This document shows positions 7,211-15,908 of a DNA stretch of 40,581 nucleotides, in pieces; position 1 is the stretch's first letter, and each line of letters starts with the position of its first letter. A model generated the notes under the pieces. The model was not told where the DNA came from. It made no database searches and saw nothing but the letters and a program-made list of their open reading frames with translations. Where the stretch lies: positions 1 to 40,581 of the forward strand of contig JARGFW010000020.1 of NCBI GenBank assembly GCA_029211085.1. Reading direction: 5' to 3'. The stretch comes from Deferrisomatales bacterium (GTDB lineage: Bacteria > Desulfobacterota > Deferrisomatia > Deferrisomatales > JARGFW01). A program made the position numbers and the translations under genes.

Positions 7211-7708
7211 GTGGCCAGCCCGATGCAGGAACTGCTGCAAGCGGCGGACAGGATCGAGGCGTTGGCGGCGGGTGCGGTGGAGCGCTGGGGTGCGACCCGG
7301 GAAGCGCTCGCCGAAAACCGGCCCGGGCCCGGTGAGTGGTCGGCCAAGGAGGTGGTGGGGCACTTGATCGACTCGGCTTCGAACAACCACCAGCGGTTCG
7401 TCCGGCTGCAGCTGGTCGATGGTTTGGACTTTCCTGACTACGGGGCCGACAACGAGGCCTGGGTGCGGCTGCAGCGCTACCGGGAGAGGCCGTGGCCGGA
7501 GTTGCTGGCGCTGTGGCGGGGGTTCAATGGGCACCTCGCCCACGTTATGCGCAGCGTCGACCCGGATTGTCTGGAAAACCTCTGGGTCATCGACACAGAC
7601 CGGTCGATCTCTCTGCGCGCGATGATGGTCGACTACGTCGGGCACCTGGAACTGCATGTCAGACAGATCGAGGTGGCCATGATGACTGCCCAAGGGCAAT
7701 TGGATTGA
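7211..7708 (+). CDS. DinB-like four-helix-bundle protein
   Basis: A 165-residue protein resembling the DinB/DUF664 superfamily of putative metal-dependent enzymes. It has GEWSAKEVVGHLIDSASNNH near residues 41-60, the typical position of the first metal-binding His, and DYVGHLELHVRQI near the end with two further His residues. Members act as thiol-dependent S-transferases or have no known function; the substrate here cannot be told. The GTG at 7211 follows GGAGGGG; an in-frame ATG lies four codons on. An imperfect inverted repeat (GGTTGT at 7137 with ACAACC at 7183, and GGCGAA with TTCGCC inside) precedes it and may be a leader hairpin. Confidence 0.75.
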   Translation: MASPMQELLQAADRIEALAAGAVERWGATREALAENRPGPGEWSAKEVVGHLIDSASNNHQRFVRLQLVDGLDFPDYGADNEAWVRLQRYRERPWPELLALWRGFNGHLAHVMRSVDPDCLENLWVIDTDRSISLRAMMVDYVGHLELHVRQIEVAMMTAQGQLD

Positions 7709-7807
7709 CCGAAACGGCGGGCATCAAGGGGCTATGCGCTTGAAACCCCGACACCGCTGACTCCGGCAGGCACTTCCGCAGCGTTGGGGGCACCATTGGA
7801 GAAACCG

Positions 7808-8812
7808 ATGAGACGAACCGATCACGTCCGAGTTTTGGTGCAGACCGGCGACGCCTTCGACATCGAAGGCGATGTTCTCGCGCTGAAGTACGAACAGGAC
7901 CCTGTAGGGATCGAGCGGTCTCTATTGGCTCGTTTGAAGCACGGCGGAATCGATGCCGAGCCCGCGGTGCCGGTGCCCGGCGCGGCGCTCCTGCTCAAAA
8001 CCGCCGGGGCAACCAGGGCCCCCGTTTCTCTGTTGATCGGAGTTCGTCCTGTCGGCCTGTTCGGCTATCAGGATGTCCGTGAGTTCACCCGTGCCGTACT
8101 CGTGGCGCTTGCCGGCACCCTTCCGAACGCCCGCCATCTTCTTCTGACGATCCACGGAGCCGGCGGGGGACTCGATGAACATGAAGCATTGGAGTCCGGC
8201 GTGGCGGGGCTGGTGGAGGCAATACAATCCGGCGAGTGCTCGCCGGGCCTGCGCAAGGTCACCGTCGTCGAGAAGGAGGCAGTGCGAGCGACCCTGTTCA
8301 AACGGGCACTGGACCACGTGCTGCCGGACGGCGCCATTCCGAGGCCGGGGGCGACCACCGGGGCGCAGGGAGCCATCAGGCAACCTGCCGCGCACCTTCG
8401 CTCGGTGGGGTACGACTCCGCGAGTAAGCCGAACATCTTTGTCGCCATGCCGTTTCGGCAAGACATGGAAGACCTGTATCACTACGGCATCCAAGGTGCC
8501 GTGCGGGCGGCCGGCTTCGTGTGCGAGCGTTCGGACTTGTCGACATTCACCGGCGAGGTCATGTCGTGGATCAAGCAACGTATCGAGACGGCCAGTCTGG
8601 TGATCGCCGATCTTACCCACGCCAATCCGAACGTCTACCTCGAGGTCGGCTACGCTTGGGGTCGTGGCCGTCCGACGGTACTGTTGGTTCAGGATGAAGC
8701 CGCGCTCCAGTTCGATGTTAGGGGGCAGCGCTGTTTGACCTACTCCAAGATCAAGGATTTGGAGGAGAAGCTGACCGCCGACCTCAAAACGCTGCGCGAA
8801 GGGCCGGCGTAG
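7808..8812 (+). CDS. Macro-like domain fused to a nucleoside deoxyribosyltransferase/TIR-like domain
   Basis: A 334-residue two-domain protein. Residues about 8-170 resemble a macro-domain fold of the leucine-aminopeptidase N-terminal type: GDAFDIEGDVLAL at the start, the Gly-rich loop IHGAGGGLDEHEA (116-128) and LRKVTVVEKE (149-158). Residues about 207-330 resemble the nucleoside 2-deoxyribosyltransferase/TIR-like fold, with NIFVAMPF (209-216) and NPNVYLEVGYA (273-283), where Glu279 would be the catalytic glutamate. Related domains cleave N-glycosidic bonds of nucleotides or NAD and occur as effectors in antiphage systems. The ATG at 7808 follows GGAG at 6-7 nt. Codon use is less GC-biased than in the neighbours, suggesting transfer. 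No partner gene is adjacent; function is inferred. Confidence 0.6.
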   Translation: MRRTDHVRVLVQTGDAFDIEGDVLALKYEQDPVGIERSLLARLKHGGIDAEPAVPVPGAALLLKTAGATRAPVSLLIGVRPVGLFGYQDVREFTRAVLVALAGTLPNARHLLLTIHGAGGGLDEHEALESGVAGLVEAIQSGECSPGLRKVTVVEKEAVRATLFKRALDHVLPDGAIPRPGATTGAQGAIRQPAAHLRSVGYDSASKPNIFVAMPFRQDMEDLYHYGIQGAVRAAGFVCERSDLSTFTGEVMSWIKQRIETASLVIADLTHANPNVYLEVGYAWGRGRPTVLLVQDEAALQFDVRGQRCLTYSKIKDLEEKLTADLKTLREGPA

Positions 8813-9027
8813 CCCGGTGGTCAGGGCCTACGTGGCATCGTCATTTTAGCGGATTGGCGGTCATGGGTGCCCGCGGTGATGTGGCATTTCGAGCTGTCGA
8901 TGGGGACGCCCCGTGAGACTGACAGAAGGGGTGGCTCGTTTCCGGACGGGTACGAAGTGGCCGGTACCGCAGAGCGGCATGGATTGCCTCCCAAGATGTG
9001 ACGCCCTCCGCTGCCCTCCGGCCGGAC

Positions 9028-10422
9028 TCACCCCCCGGCGGGGGCGACACCGAGTTCGATCACCCGCATCCCCATCCACTTGCCGCCCCGAAAGCGCAAC
9101 GTCGCGGCCGCGGTGAGGGCGATCACGTACAGGGTGAAACAGGTCCAGGGCCCGTACAGGCCCGCTCCGAGATGCTCCACCAGCAGGTAGGACGGCAGCG
9201 CCAGCACCAGCAGAGAGCAGCTCCCCAGGGTCCACATGACGAAGTGGGTGTCCCCGGCCCCCTTGAGGGCGCCCAGGAACATCATCGAGGGGGCGTCGAT
9301 CAGGCAGATGACGGCCACGAAGCGCAGCAGTACGCGCCCCTGCTCCACCACGGGACCGAACGCCTCGAGGGGCAGGTCCCGGGTGCGGAACAGGGCGAGC
9401 AGGGCGTCGGGAACCAGCACGAACGTCAGGGCGCCCAGGGCCATGACCGCGATCCCCAGCCGGACCGCGCTGCCGGTTGCCCGGGCGCCGTTTTCCGGGC
9501 GGCCGGCGCCGATGGACTGGCCCACCAGCATGCTGGTGGCCACCGACAGGCCGATCAGGGGCAGGAACACCAGGAGCTCGATGGAGATCACGATGTTGGT
9601 GGCGGCCAGCTCGGTTTTTCCCAGACGGCCCACCAGGAACACGAACAGGGCGATCCCGAAGATATCCAGGAAGAACTGCACGCCGCCCGGCAGCCCGTAG
9701 CGCATCAGCCGTCCGAACAGCTCCGGATCGTACCGCCACCCCGTGAGAACCCCGTAAATTCGGGAGTTGTCACGGGAAAACACCACGGCCACCAACAGCA
9801 GGGCGGTGACCGTGGATCCCGTCACGGTGGCGATCCCGGCGCCCACGATGCCCAGCTCCGGAAAGCCCCAGACGCCGTTGATCAGGGCGTAGTCCAGGGG
9901 GATGTTCATCGCCGCCCCGGCCATGTTGGCCAGCATCACCGGCCAGGTCAGCCCGCGGCCGGAGTAGAAGCACGACAGGCACACCCCCAACAGAGCGATG
10001 CCGGCCCCGCCGGTGAGGACGCGGAAGTAGGCGACTTCCAACGCCTGCACCGCGGGCTCGTGGCCGCCCAGGGCAAACAGCGGTTCGGCCACGAGCACCA
10101 GACCGCCCAGCAGCACCGCGGCGCCGGCGCAGAAGTACAGCCCCTGCCACAGCGCGGGGCCGACCCGCTCCGGCGCGGCGGCCCCGGTGTACTGGGCCAC
10201 GAACACCCCCACGTACTCGGCCACCCCCATGAAAAACGAGAGGAACAGGAACGCGGCGATCCCGGCGGGCAGGGAGGCGGCGATCGCGTCCAGGGAGTAA
10301 TTGCCCAGAAAGATCCGGTCGGTGAACTGCATCACCGTGTGGGACATCATGCTGAACACCAGCGGCAGGCCCACCGCGAGCAGCTCCCGGTACCCGCCGG
10401 GGCCCCGCCATCGCTCCACCAT
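9028..10422 (-). CDS. MATE-family multidrug/cation efflux transporter
   Basis: A 464-residue integral membrane protein with about twelve transmembrane helices in two homologous halves. The first helix carries the family-typical VGLPLVFSMMSHTVMQFTDR pattern, and GAGDTHFVMW lies late in the second half. MATE proteins export drugs, organic cations or metabolites using H+ or Na+. The start at 10422 removes 61 Pro/Arg-rich upstream codons that overlap the divergent EamA transporter gene and puts the first helix about 14 residues from the N-terminus. A GAGG lies upstream. The 215 bp between this gene and the macro/TIR-like gene contain no recognisable gene or terminator. Confidence 0.88.
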   Translation of the reverse strand: MVERWRGPGGYRELLAVGLPLVFSMMSHTVMQFTDRIFLGNYSLDAIAASLPAGIAAFLFLSFFMGVAEYVGVFVAQYTGAAAPERVGPALWQGLYFCAGAAVLLGGLVLVAEPLFALGGHEPAVQALEVAYFRVLTGGAGIALLGVCLSCFYSGRGLTWPVMLANMAGAAMNIPLDYALINGVWGFPELGIVGAGIATVTGSTVTALLLVAVVFSRDNSRIYGVLTGWRYDPELFGRLMRYGLPGGVQFFLDIFGIALFVFLVGRLGKTELAATNIVISIELLVFLPLIGLSVATSMLVGQSIGAGRPENGARATGSAVRLGIAVMALGALTFVLVPDALLALFRTRDLPLEAFGPVVEQGRVLLRFVAVICLIDAPSMMFLGALKGAGDTHFVMWTLGSCSLLVLALPSYLLVEHLGAGLYGPWTCFTLYVIALTAAATLRFRGGKWMGMRVIELGVAPAGG

Positions 10423-10646
10423 CCATTGCCTCGTCTTCGGGGGGTGGCCCGGAGGATCCGGGTCAGGTTCGGCCAGGATACCGCAGGGAGCCGAGCGGGG
10501 GGGGCGAATTTGGCACAGAACCGGAACGGCCCGGTCTCGACGGGTTGTCGTTCGGCGTTGCCCGGAGGTTGTGGGGCCGGCATGATGGCGGCCTGCCGCG
10601 CCCATGTGAATCCCGCCGTCGTCCGACGGCCCTCGGGAGTTCCCCC

Positions 10647-11531
10647 GTGACCCGATCCCCGAAGGTCCCCGCCTGGCGGGTGGATTTTGCCCTTGCGGCC
10701 GTGGTCTGCATCTGGTCGCTGAACTTCGTGCTGTTGAAGGCGGTGCTGCCCCGGTTCGATCCCCTGGCCCTGGCGGCGACCCGGTTCGTCTGCGTGGGAG
10801 TGCTGTTCGAACTGCTCCTGCGCCGCCGGGGTGCGCCCGAAGCCATGGCGCGGGAGGACCGTGGGGCCTTCGTCGCCTCGGCCCTGCTCGGCTACACCCT
10901 CTACCAGGGGGCGTTCATCCTGGCGCTCCACCACTCGACGGTGTTCTCCACGGCGCTGATGATCAACACGGGGCCGGTGTGGGCCGGGGTGGCCCTGTGG
11001 CTCACCGGGGCCGAGCGGGTGGGGGCCCGGCGGTGGCGAGGGTTTCTGCTCGCGTTGGCAGGCCTCCTGGTCTACGTGGGGCCCCAGGTGCTGGCGGGCA
11101 CCACCGCGGGCACGGGGGACCTGCTGGCCCTGGGGGCGGCGGTAAGCTGGGCCCTCTACGGCATCCGCAACAAGCGGCTCCTCGAGCGCTACTCTGCGCT
11201 CTACGTCACCACCCGCACCTTCCAGATCGGGGCGCTGCTGTTCCTGCCGTTTGCGGTGCCGGCGGTGCTGCGGCAGCACTGGGCCGGGGTGGGCCTCGGC
11301 GGGTGGGGGGCGGTGGCCTTCTCGGTGGTGTTTCCCATTACCCTGGCGGTGACCCTGTGGAACTGGGCCATCGGCCAGCAGGGGGTGGGCCGCACGGCGG
11401 TGTACCAGTACCTGGTGCCGGTGGTGAGCGGAGTCTTGAGCTGGCTGGTGCTGGCCGAGGGGTTCGGGTCCCGGAAGCTGGCGGGAGGGGTCTTGATCCT
11501 GCTGGGAGTCGCCCTGAGCCGGGGGCGGTAG
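10647..11531 (+). CDS. EamA/DMT-family transporter
   Basis: A 294-residue membrane protein with about ten helices in two EamA repeats, starting with DFALAAVVCIWSLNFVLLK and ending in a hydrophobic helix plus a short basic tail. Other typical family stretches are ALHHSTVFSTALMINTGPVW, at the end of the first half, and AVYQYLVPVVSG in the second. DMT proteins move amino acids, nucleotide derivatives or other metabolites; the substrate cannot be predicted. The GTG at 10647 directly precedes the first helix with GGGAG upstream. The upstream in-frame codons back to 10545 are Arg/Pro-rich and overlap the longer reading of the divergent MATE gene, so they are excluded. The 224 bp between the two starts are the shared promoter region. 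Confidence 0.85.
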   Translation: MTRSPKVPAWRVDFALAAVVCIWSLNFVLLKAVLPRFDPLALAATRFVCVGVLFELLLRRRGAPEAMAREDRGAFVASALLGYTLYQGAFILALHHSTVFSTALMINTGPVWAGVALWLTGAERVGARRWRGFLLALAGLLVYVGPQVLAGTTAGTGDLLALGAAVSWALYGIRNKRLLERYSALYVTTRTFQIGALLFLPFAVPAVLRQHWAGVGLGGWGAVAFSVVFPITLAVTLWNWAIGQQGVGRTAVYQYLVPVVSGVLSWLVLAEGFGSRKLAGGVLILLGVALSRGR

Positions 11532-11558
11532 GCCCCAGGACTCCAGCCGACCGGGCCG

Positions 11559-11828
11559 TTACACCGCGATGCGGCGCTTGAGGCAGTAGGTGCGAAGGAC
11601 CCGCAGCCCCTGGTTGGCGCGCAGGATCTTGCGGTGCCGGGCCTGCACCGCCGGCAGGTCGTCGGCCGACGGAACCTCGCTGCGCAGGTCACGCAGGGTG
11701 AGCTCGAGGGCCTGTTTGAGGGTGGCCAGATCGCCGGGCAGGTAGCCGCGCAACGGCACCGGGCTGAGGAGCACGTAGCCCTCCGCGATGTCGCGAGCGT
11801 ACTTGCGGGGATTGCCGGTTGGGGGCAT
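11559..11828 (-). CDS. Hypothetical protein, 89 residues
   Basis: A small basic protein without membrane segments or cysteine pairs. The middle (LPGDLATLKQALELTLRDLRSE) is likely helical, and the end is rich in Arg and Lys. No family is recognised. GGAG lies 5 nt before the ATG. The gene sits 64 bp downstream of the helicase gene on the same strand and may be cotranscribed with it; a 7-bp tandem repeat lies between the two. The convergent EamA gene ends 27 bp beyond its stop. Confidence 0.55.
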   Translation of the reverse strand: MPPTGNPRKYARDIAEGYVLLSPVPLRGYLPGDLATLKQALELTLRDLRSEVPSADDLPAVQARHRKILRANQGLRVLRTYCLKRRIAV

Positions 11829-11837
11829 GGGGACTCC

Positions 11838-11862
11838 GTGAGGCGTGAGGCGTGAGGCGTGA
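11838..11862. repeat. Short tandem repeat, 7-bp unit
   Basis: Three perfect copies of GTGAGGC (11838-11858) plus a partial fourth copy lie between the helicase stop and the start of the 89-residue protein. Read on the minus strand the unit is GCCTCAC. Short tandem repeats of this kind are prone to slippage and often differ in copy number between strains. Confidence 0.75.
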
Positions 11863-11892
11863 AGAAGACTCCGGGCTCAAGACCCCGAACCG

Positions 11893-14106
11893 CTACGCAT
11901 CCAGGGCGATCTCCAGGCCGGCCATGGCGGCGATGAACTTGCGGGTGCCGCTGTCGGCGAACCGTACGGTGACCTTGGCGCGCTGGCCGTGGCCGTCCAC
12001 CTGCACCACCGAGCCGACCCCGTAGGTGGGGTGGCGCACCAGCATGCCGGGCCGGAAGCTGGCCTCGCCGGGTTCCGGGGCGAAGTAGCGGCCCTCGGCC
12101 GGTGCAGCCGGGGGCAGGTCGGCCTCCGCAGTGCAAACCGGTTCCGCTGCGACCGGTGTGGGGACCACGGCCACCCCCGGGTGCACCTGGGAGGGCAGCT
12201 CTCGCAGGAAGCGGCTGGGAGGCCGCAGGTACCCCTCGGCGCCGTACACCCGGCGGATGTGGGCCCGGGTGAGGTAGAGGCGGTCCATGGCCCGGGTCAT
12301 GCCCACGTAGCACAGGCGCCGCTCCTCCTCCAGCCCGGCGGGGCGGTCGGAGCTCATGTGGTGGGGGAACACTCCCTCCTCCATGCCGGTGAGGAACACC
12401 GCGGGGTACTCCAGTCCCTTGGCGGCGTGCAGGGTCATCAGCGTAACCGCATCGGCGCGCTCCTCGGCCTGATCCTGGTCGCTGACCAGGGCGGCCCGGT
12501 CCAGGAAATCCCGGATCCCCCCTTGCTCGGTCTGCTCGAACGCCTCGGCGGCGTTGAGGAGCTCTTCCAGGTTCTCCAGGCGGGTCTCCGCCTGCTCGCC
12601 CCCCTCGGCTCCCAGGGCTGCGGCGTAGCCGGATTCCCGCAAGATGTTCCCCAGCAGGTCGCGCAGGGGGGCGGTGCCCACGGCTTCCCTCCAACCGTCC
12701 AGGAGGGCCATGAACCCGGCCACCGCCCGGGCCGCCCGGGTGGCCAGCAGCCCTTCGTCCAGGGCCGCCCCCACGGCTTCCCAAAGGCCCTTGCCGCGTT
12801 TCGTGGCCACCCCCAGCAGCCGTTCCACGCTGGTCTTGCCGATGCCCCGGGGTGGGGAATTGACCACCCGCAGGAACGCCACCGGGTCATCGGGGTTGAG
12901 CACCAGGCGCAGGTAGGCCAGGGCGTCCTTGACCTCCTTGCGGTCGTAGAAGCGCTGGCCGCCGTACACCACGTAGGGGATGCGGCGGCGCAGCAAGGCC
13001 TCCTCGAACGAGCGGGACTGGGCGTGCATGCGGTAGAGCACGGCGCAGCTGGCGTAAGGGGTGCCGTTGCGGTGCAGCCGCTGCAGTTCGGCCACCACCC
13101 AGTGGGCCTCCTCCTCTTCGGTGGGGGCTTCGCGCACGGTTACCGGGGCGCCGCCGTCCCGCGCGGTCCACAGCGTCTTCGGGTGGCGGGAGCGGTTGCG
13201 GGACACCACGGCGGAGGCGGCCTCCAGGATCGCCGCGGTGCTGCGGTAGTTCTGCTCCAGTTTCACGGTGGTGGCACCGGGGAAGTCTTCCGCGAAGCCG
13301 AGGATGTTGCGGACGTCGGCGCCGCGCCAGCTGTAGATGGACTGGTCGTCGTCCCCCACCGCGCACAGGTTGCCGTGGGTGCTGGCCAGCTCCCGGGCCA
13401 GGCGGTACTGCACCCGGTTGGTGTCCTGGTACTCGTCGATCAACAGGTGCCGGAAACGGTTGCGGTAGTCGGCGGCGATTCCCGGGTGGGTGGCGAACAG
13501 GTTCAGGGTCTCCAGTAGCAGGTCGCTGAAGTCCAGGGCCCGAGCCGCCCGCAGGTGCTGGTCGTAGCGCAGGAAGAACTCGGGGATCACGTCGGCCAGG
13601 GGGCTGTGGGCGGGCAGATCGATGTCGTCCGGCCCCAGCCCCTCGTCCTTGGCCCGGCTCACCCGGTGCAGCAACGCGGCGGCCTTGAAGCGCTTGCTGT
13701 CCAGGCCCATCTCCTGCACCACCGCCGCCGCCACCTTCTTCTGGTCGTCGCTGTCGTAGATGCTGAACTCCCGGCCTACCGGCAGCAGCTCCCCGTGGCG
13801 GCGCAGGATGCGCAGACACACCCCGTGGAAGGTGCCCACCCAGGCGTCCAGGCTGCCTTGGCCGAGCAGTTCGGCCACCCGGCGCGCCATCTCCCGGGCC
13901 GCCCGGTTGGTGAAGGTGACCGAGAGGATGGCCCACGGTGGCACGCCCAGGTGCTGCACCAGGTAGGCGATGCGGTAGGTGAGCACCCGGGTCTTGCCGC
14001 TGCCGGCGCCGGCGAGGATCAGCAGGGGGCCGTCGCCGTGGCTCACCGCCTGCCACTGGGGCGGGTTGAGCTGCCCGCGCAGGACGTCCAGGTCCAGTCC
14101 GGTCAC
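11893..14106 (-). CDS. UvrD/PcrA-type superfamily 1A DNA helicase
   Basis: A 737-residue ATP-dependent 3'-5' helicase. Motif I is LILAGAGSGKT near residue 35, motif II is DEYQDTN, motif III is DDDQSIYSWRGA, motif IV is LEQNYRS, and motifs V and VI are TLMTLHAAKGLEYPAVF and RRLCYVGMTRA. The C-terminal PcrA-like Tudor domain (FRPGMLVRHPTYGVGSV) binds RNA polymerase in PcrA/UvrD and supports a repair or transcription-coupled role. A TTG at 14115 overlaps the stop of the ClC gene, but it lies directly on the ribosome binding site GGAGGG. The GTG at 14106 is 9 nt downstream of that site and is the better start. The two genes are probably translationally coupled. Confidence 0.92.
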   Translation of the reverse strand: MTGLDLDVLRGQLNPPQWQAVSHGDGPLLILAGAGSGKTRVLTYRIAYLVQHLGVPPWAILSVTFTNRAAREMARRVAELLGQGSLDAWVGTFHGVCLRILRRHGELLPVGREFSIYDSDDQKKVAAAVVQEMGLDSKRFKAAALLHRVSRAKDEGLGPDDIDLPAHSPLADVIPEFFLRYDQHLRAARALDFSDLLLETLNLFATHPGIAADYRNRFRHLLIDEYQDTNRVQYRLARELASTHGNLCAVGDDDQSIYSWRGADVRNILGFAEDFPGATTVKLEQNYRSTAAILEAASAVVSRNRSRHPKTLWTARDGGAPVTVREAPTEEEEAHWVVAELQRLHRNGTPYASCAVLYRMHAQSRSFEEALLRRRIPYVVYGGQRFYDRKEVKDALAYLRLVLNPDDPVAFLRVVNSPPRGIGKTSVERLLGVATKRGKGLWEAVGAALDEGLLATRAARAVAGFMALLDGWREAVGTAPLRDLLGNILRESGYAAALGAEGGEQAETRLENLEELLNAAEAFEQTEQGGIRDFLDRAALVSDQDQAEERADAVTLMTLHAAKGLEYPAVFLTGMEEGVFPHHMSSDRPAGLEEERRLCYVGMTRAMDRLYLTRAHIRRVYGAEGYLRPPSRFLRELPSQVHPGVAVVPTPVAAEPVCTAEADLPPAAPAEGRYFAPEPGEASFRPGMLVRHPTYGVGSVVQVDGHGQRAKVTVRFADSGTRKFIAAMAGLEIALDA

Positions 14107-14111
14107 CGTGT

Positions 14112-15908
14112 TCAACCCTCCGGGGTCCGCAGGGAGCGGTCGATCAAGGCCTTGTTGTAGGCCGACAGGATGTCCTGTCGTGACAGCATACCGAGGATCT
14201 CCCGGGGGTCGTCACGGCTCACCACCGGCAGGTGCTCGATGTTGCGGTAGCCGATGCGCCCCAGGGCGTCGTGGACGGTGTCGTCGGGGAACACGGTGAT
14301 CACCTCGTGGGTGCCCAGCTCCCCGGCCACCACCAGGTCGGCCAGCCCCTCCTCGTAGGCCACCTCGCGGAAGTCCTGCAGACTGATGATGCCCGAGAGC
14401 TTGCCGGCGCCGTCCACCAGTGGAAAGGTGACGTGGCGGGACATGGGGATCGCCCGCAGCATCACCCCCAAGGGGGTGGACTCGGGAAAGCTCTCCACCT
14501 GGCGGTTCATCAGGGCTCCCACCTGGATGGACTTGAGCACGTTGGTCTCGCGCCCTTCCTCCAGGTGGATGCCGCGCCGGGCCAGTTCCAGGTGGTCGAT
14601 GGAGTGGGGCTGCAGCCAGCGCGACACGCTGTAGCCGACGACGCAGGCGAACATGATCGGCACGATGACGGTGTACTCCCCGGTCATCTCGAAGATCAGG
14701 AAGATCGCGGTCATCGGCGCGTGGGTGGCGGCGGCCAGGAAGCCGCCCATGCCCACCAGGGCGTAGGAACCCGGCCCGGCGGCGAACCCGGGGAACAGTA
14801 CATCCATCGCCCAGCCGTAGGCGCCGCCCAGCATCGCGCCGATCACCAGGCTGGGGGCGAACACCCCGCCGGCGTTGCCGGAGCCCAGGGTGAACCCGGT
14901 GGCGTAGATCTTGGCCAGGGCCACCAGAACCAGGGCCCAGCCGGTGAGCTGCCCAGCGAGGGCGAGCTCCACGTGGCGGTAGCCGTCGCCCAGCACCTGG
15001 GGAAAGGCAATGGCCAGCGCGCCGGTGAGGGCGGCCCCCACCACCGGTTTGACCCATTCCGGGGCGCCCCAGGCCTGGAAGCGGTCGCCGATGCCGTAGA
15101 AGCTGCGGATGAAGTGCACCGCCACCAGCCCCACCAGGATGCCCAGGGGCACGTACAGCAGCGCCTCCCAGGGAGTGCGCAGCAGGTAGTGGGGCACGTG
15201 GAACGCGGGGCGGTTGCCCTCCACCGCCCGGGTCACCATCGCCCCCAGGCCCGAGCTGATCACCACCGGCACGAAGCTGGTGGTGACGAACGAACGGCAC
15301 AGCACCAGCTCGTGAGCGAAGAACACCCCGGCGATCGGGGCGTTGAAGGTGCCGCCGATGCCCGCGGCCACGCCGCACGCCACCAGGGTACGCAGGCGGT
15401 CCTGGCCCACGTTCAAGGCCTGTCCCACCAGTGAGCCGATGGCGCCGCCGATCTGGGCGATCGGACCCTCGGTGCCGGCCGAGCCGCCGGTGCCGATGGT
15501 GATCGCGGAGGCCACCGACTTCACCACCACCGTGCGGGCCCGGAACACCGCGCCCTTGAGGTTCACGGCCTCCAGGAACTTGGGCAGGCCGTAGCCCCGC
15601 ACCTCCCCGGGGAACAGCGCGGCCAGGGGGATCAGCAGCACCGCGCCCGCCACCGGCAACAGGGGCAGCAACAACAGCCACGGCCAGCCCCGCTCCAGGT
15701 GCAGCCACTCGCCGCCTCCCTCGAACACCACGTGGTGCACCAGCTCGATCATGCGCCGGTAGAGGAGGTTGCCGAAGCCCCCCAACAGGCCCACCACGAT
15801 CGCCATGCCCAGGAGCGCGGTGGGCTCGCTGGGCCGCAGTCCCTCGAGCAGGGAGCGCAGGCGGATGGCGACGGGATGGTCGAGAATGGGGTGGCGGGAC
15901 TGGGGCAC
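14112..15908 (-). CDS. ClC-family chloride channel/antiporter with C-terminal CBS pair
   Basis: A 598-residue membrane protein. The transport core carries the ClC selectivity stretches GGSAGTEGPIAQIGG, containing the gating glutamate, and GSGNAGGVFAPSLVIGAMLGG, which corresponds to the GxFxP loop. The last 150 residues (about 450-598) form two CBS domains that usually bind adenine nucleotides and gate transport (VGALMNRQVESFPESTPL and VITVFPDDTVHDALGRI). The GTG at 15908 is the first start in the frame; no clear ribosome binding site precedes it, so the exact start is uncertain. The stop overlaps the beginning of the helicase gene. Confidence 0.9.
   Translation of the reverse strand: MPQSRHPILDHPVAIRLRSLLEGLRPSEPTALLGMAIVVGLLGGFGNLLYRRMIELVHHVVFEGGGEWLHLERGWPWLLLLPLLPVAGAVLLIPLAALFPGEVRGYGLPKFLEAVNLKGAVFRARTVVVKSVASAITIGTGGSAGTEGPIAQIGGAIGSLVGQALNVGQDRLRTLVACGVAAGIGGTFNAPIAGVFFAHELVLCRSFVTTSFVPVVISSGLGAMVTRAVEGNRPAFHVPHYLLRTPWEALLYVPLGILVGLVAVHFIRSFYGIGDRFQAWGAPEWVKPVVGAALTGALAIAFPQVLGDGYRHVELALAGQLTGWALVLVALAKIYATGFTLGSGNAGGVFAPSLVIGAMLGGAYGWAMDVLFPGFAAGPGSYALVGMGGFLAAATHAPMTAIFLIFEMTGEYTVIVPIMFACVVGYSVSRWLQPHSIDHLELARRGIHLEEGRETNVLKSIQVGALMNRQVESFPESTPLGVMLRAIPMSRHVTFPLVDGAGKLSGIISLQDFREVAYEEGLADLVVAGELGTHEVITVFPDDTVHDALGRIGYRNIEHLPVVSRDDPREILGMLSRQDILSAYNKALIDRSLRTPEG

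Noticed and set aside
9028-10605. Longer start of the MATE gene at 10605
   Set aside because: The 61 extra residues are Pro/Arg-rich, have no membrane character and would put the start within the promoter region of the divergent EamA gene.
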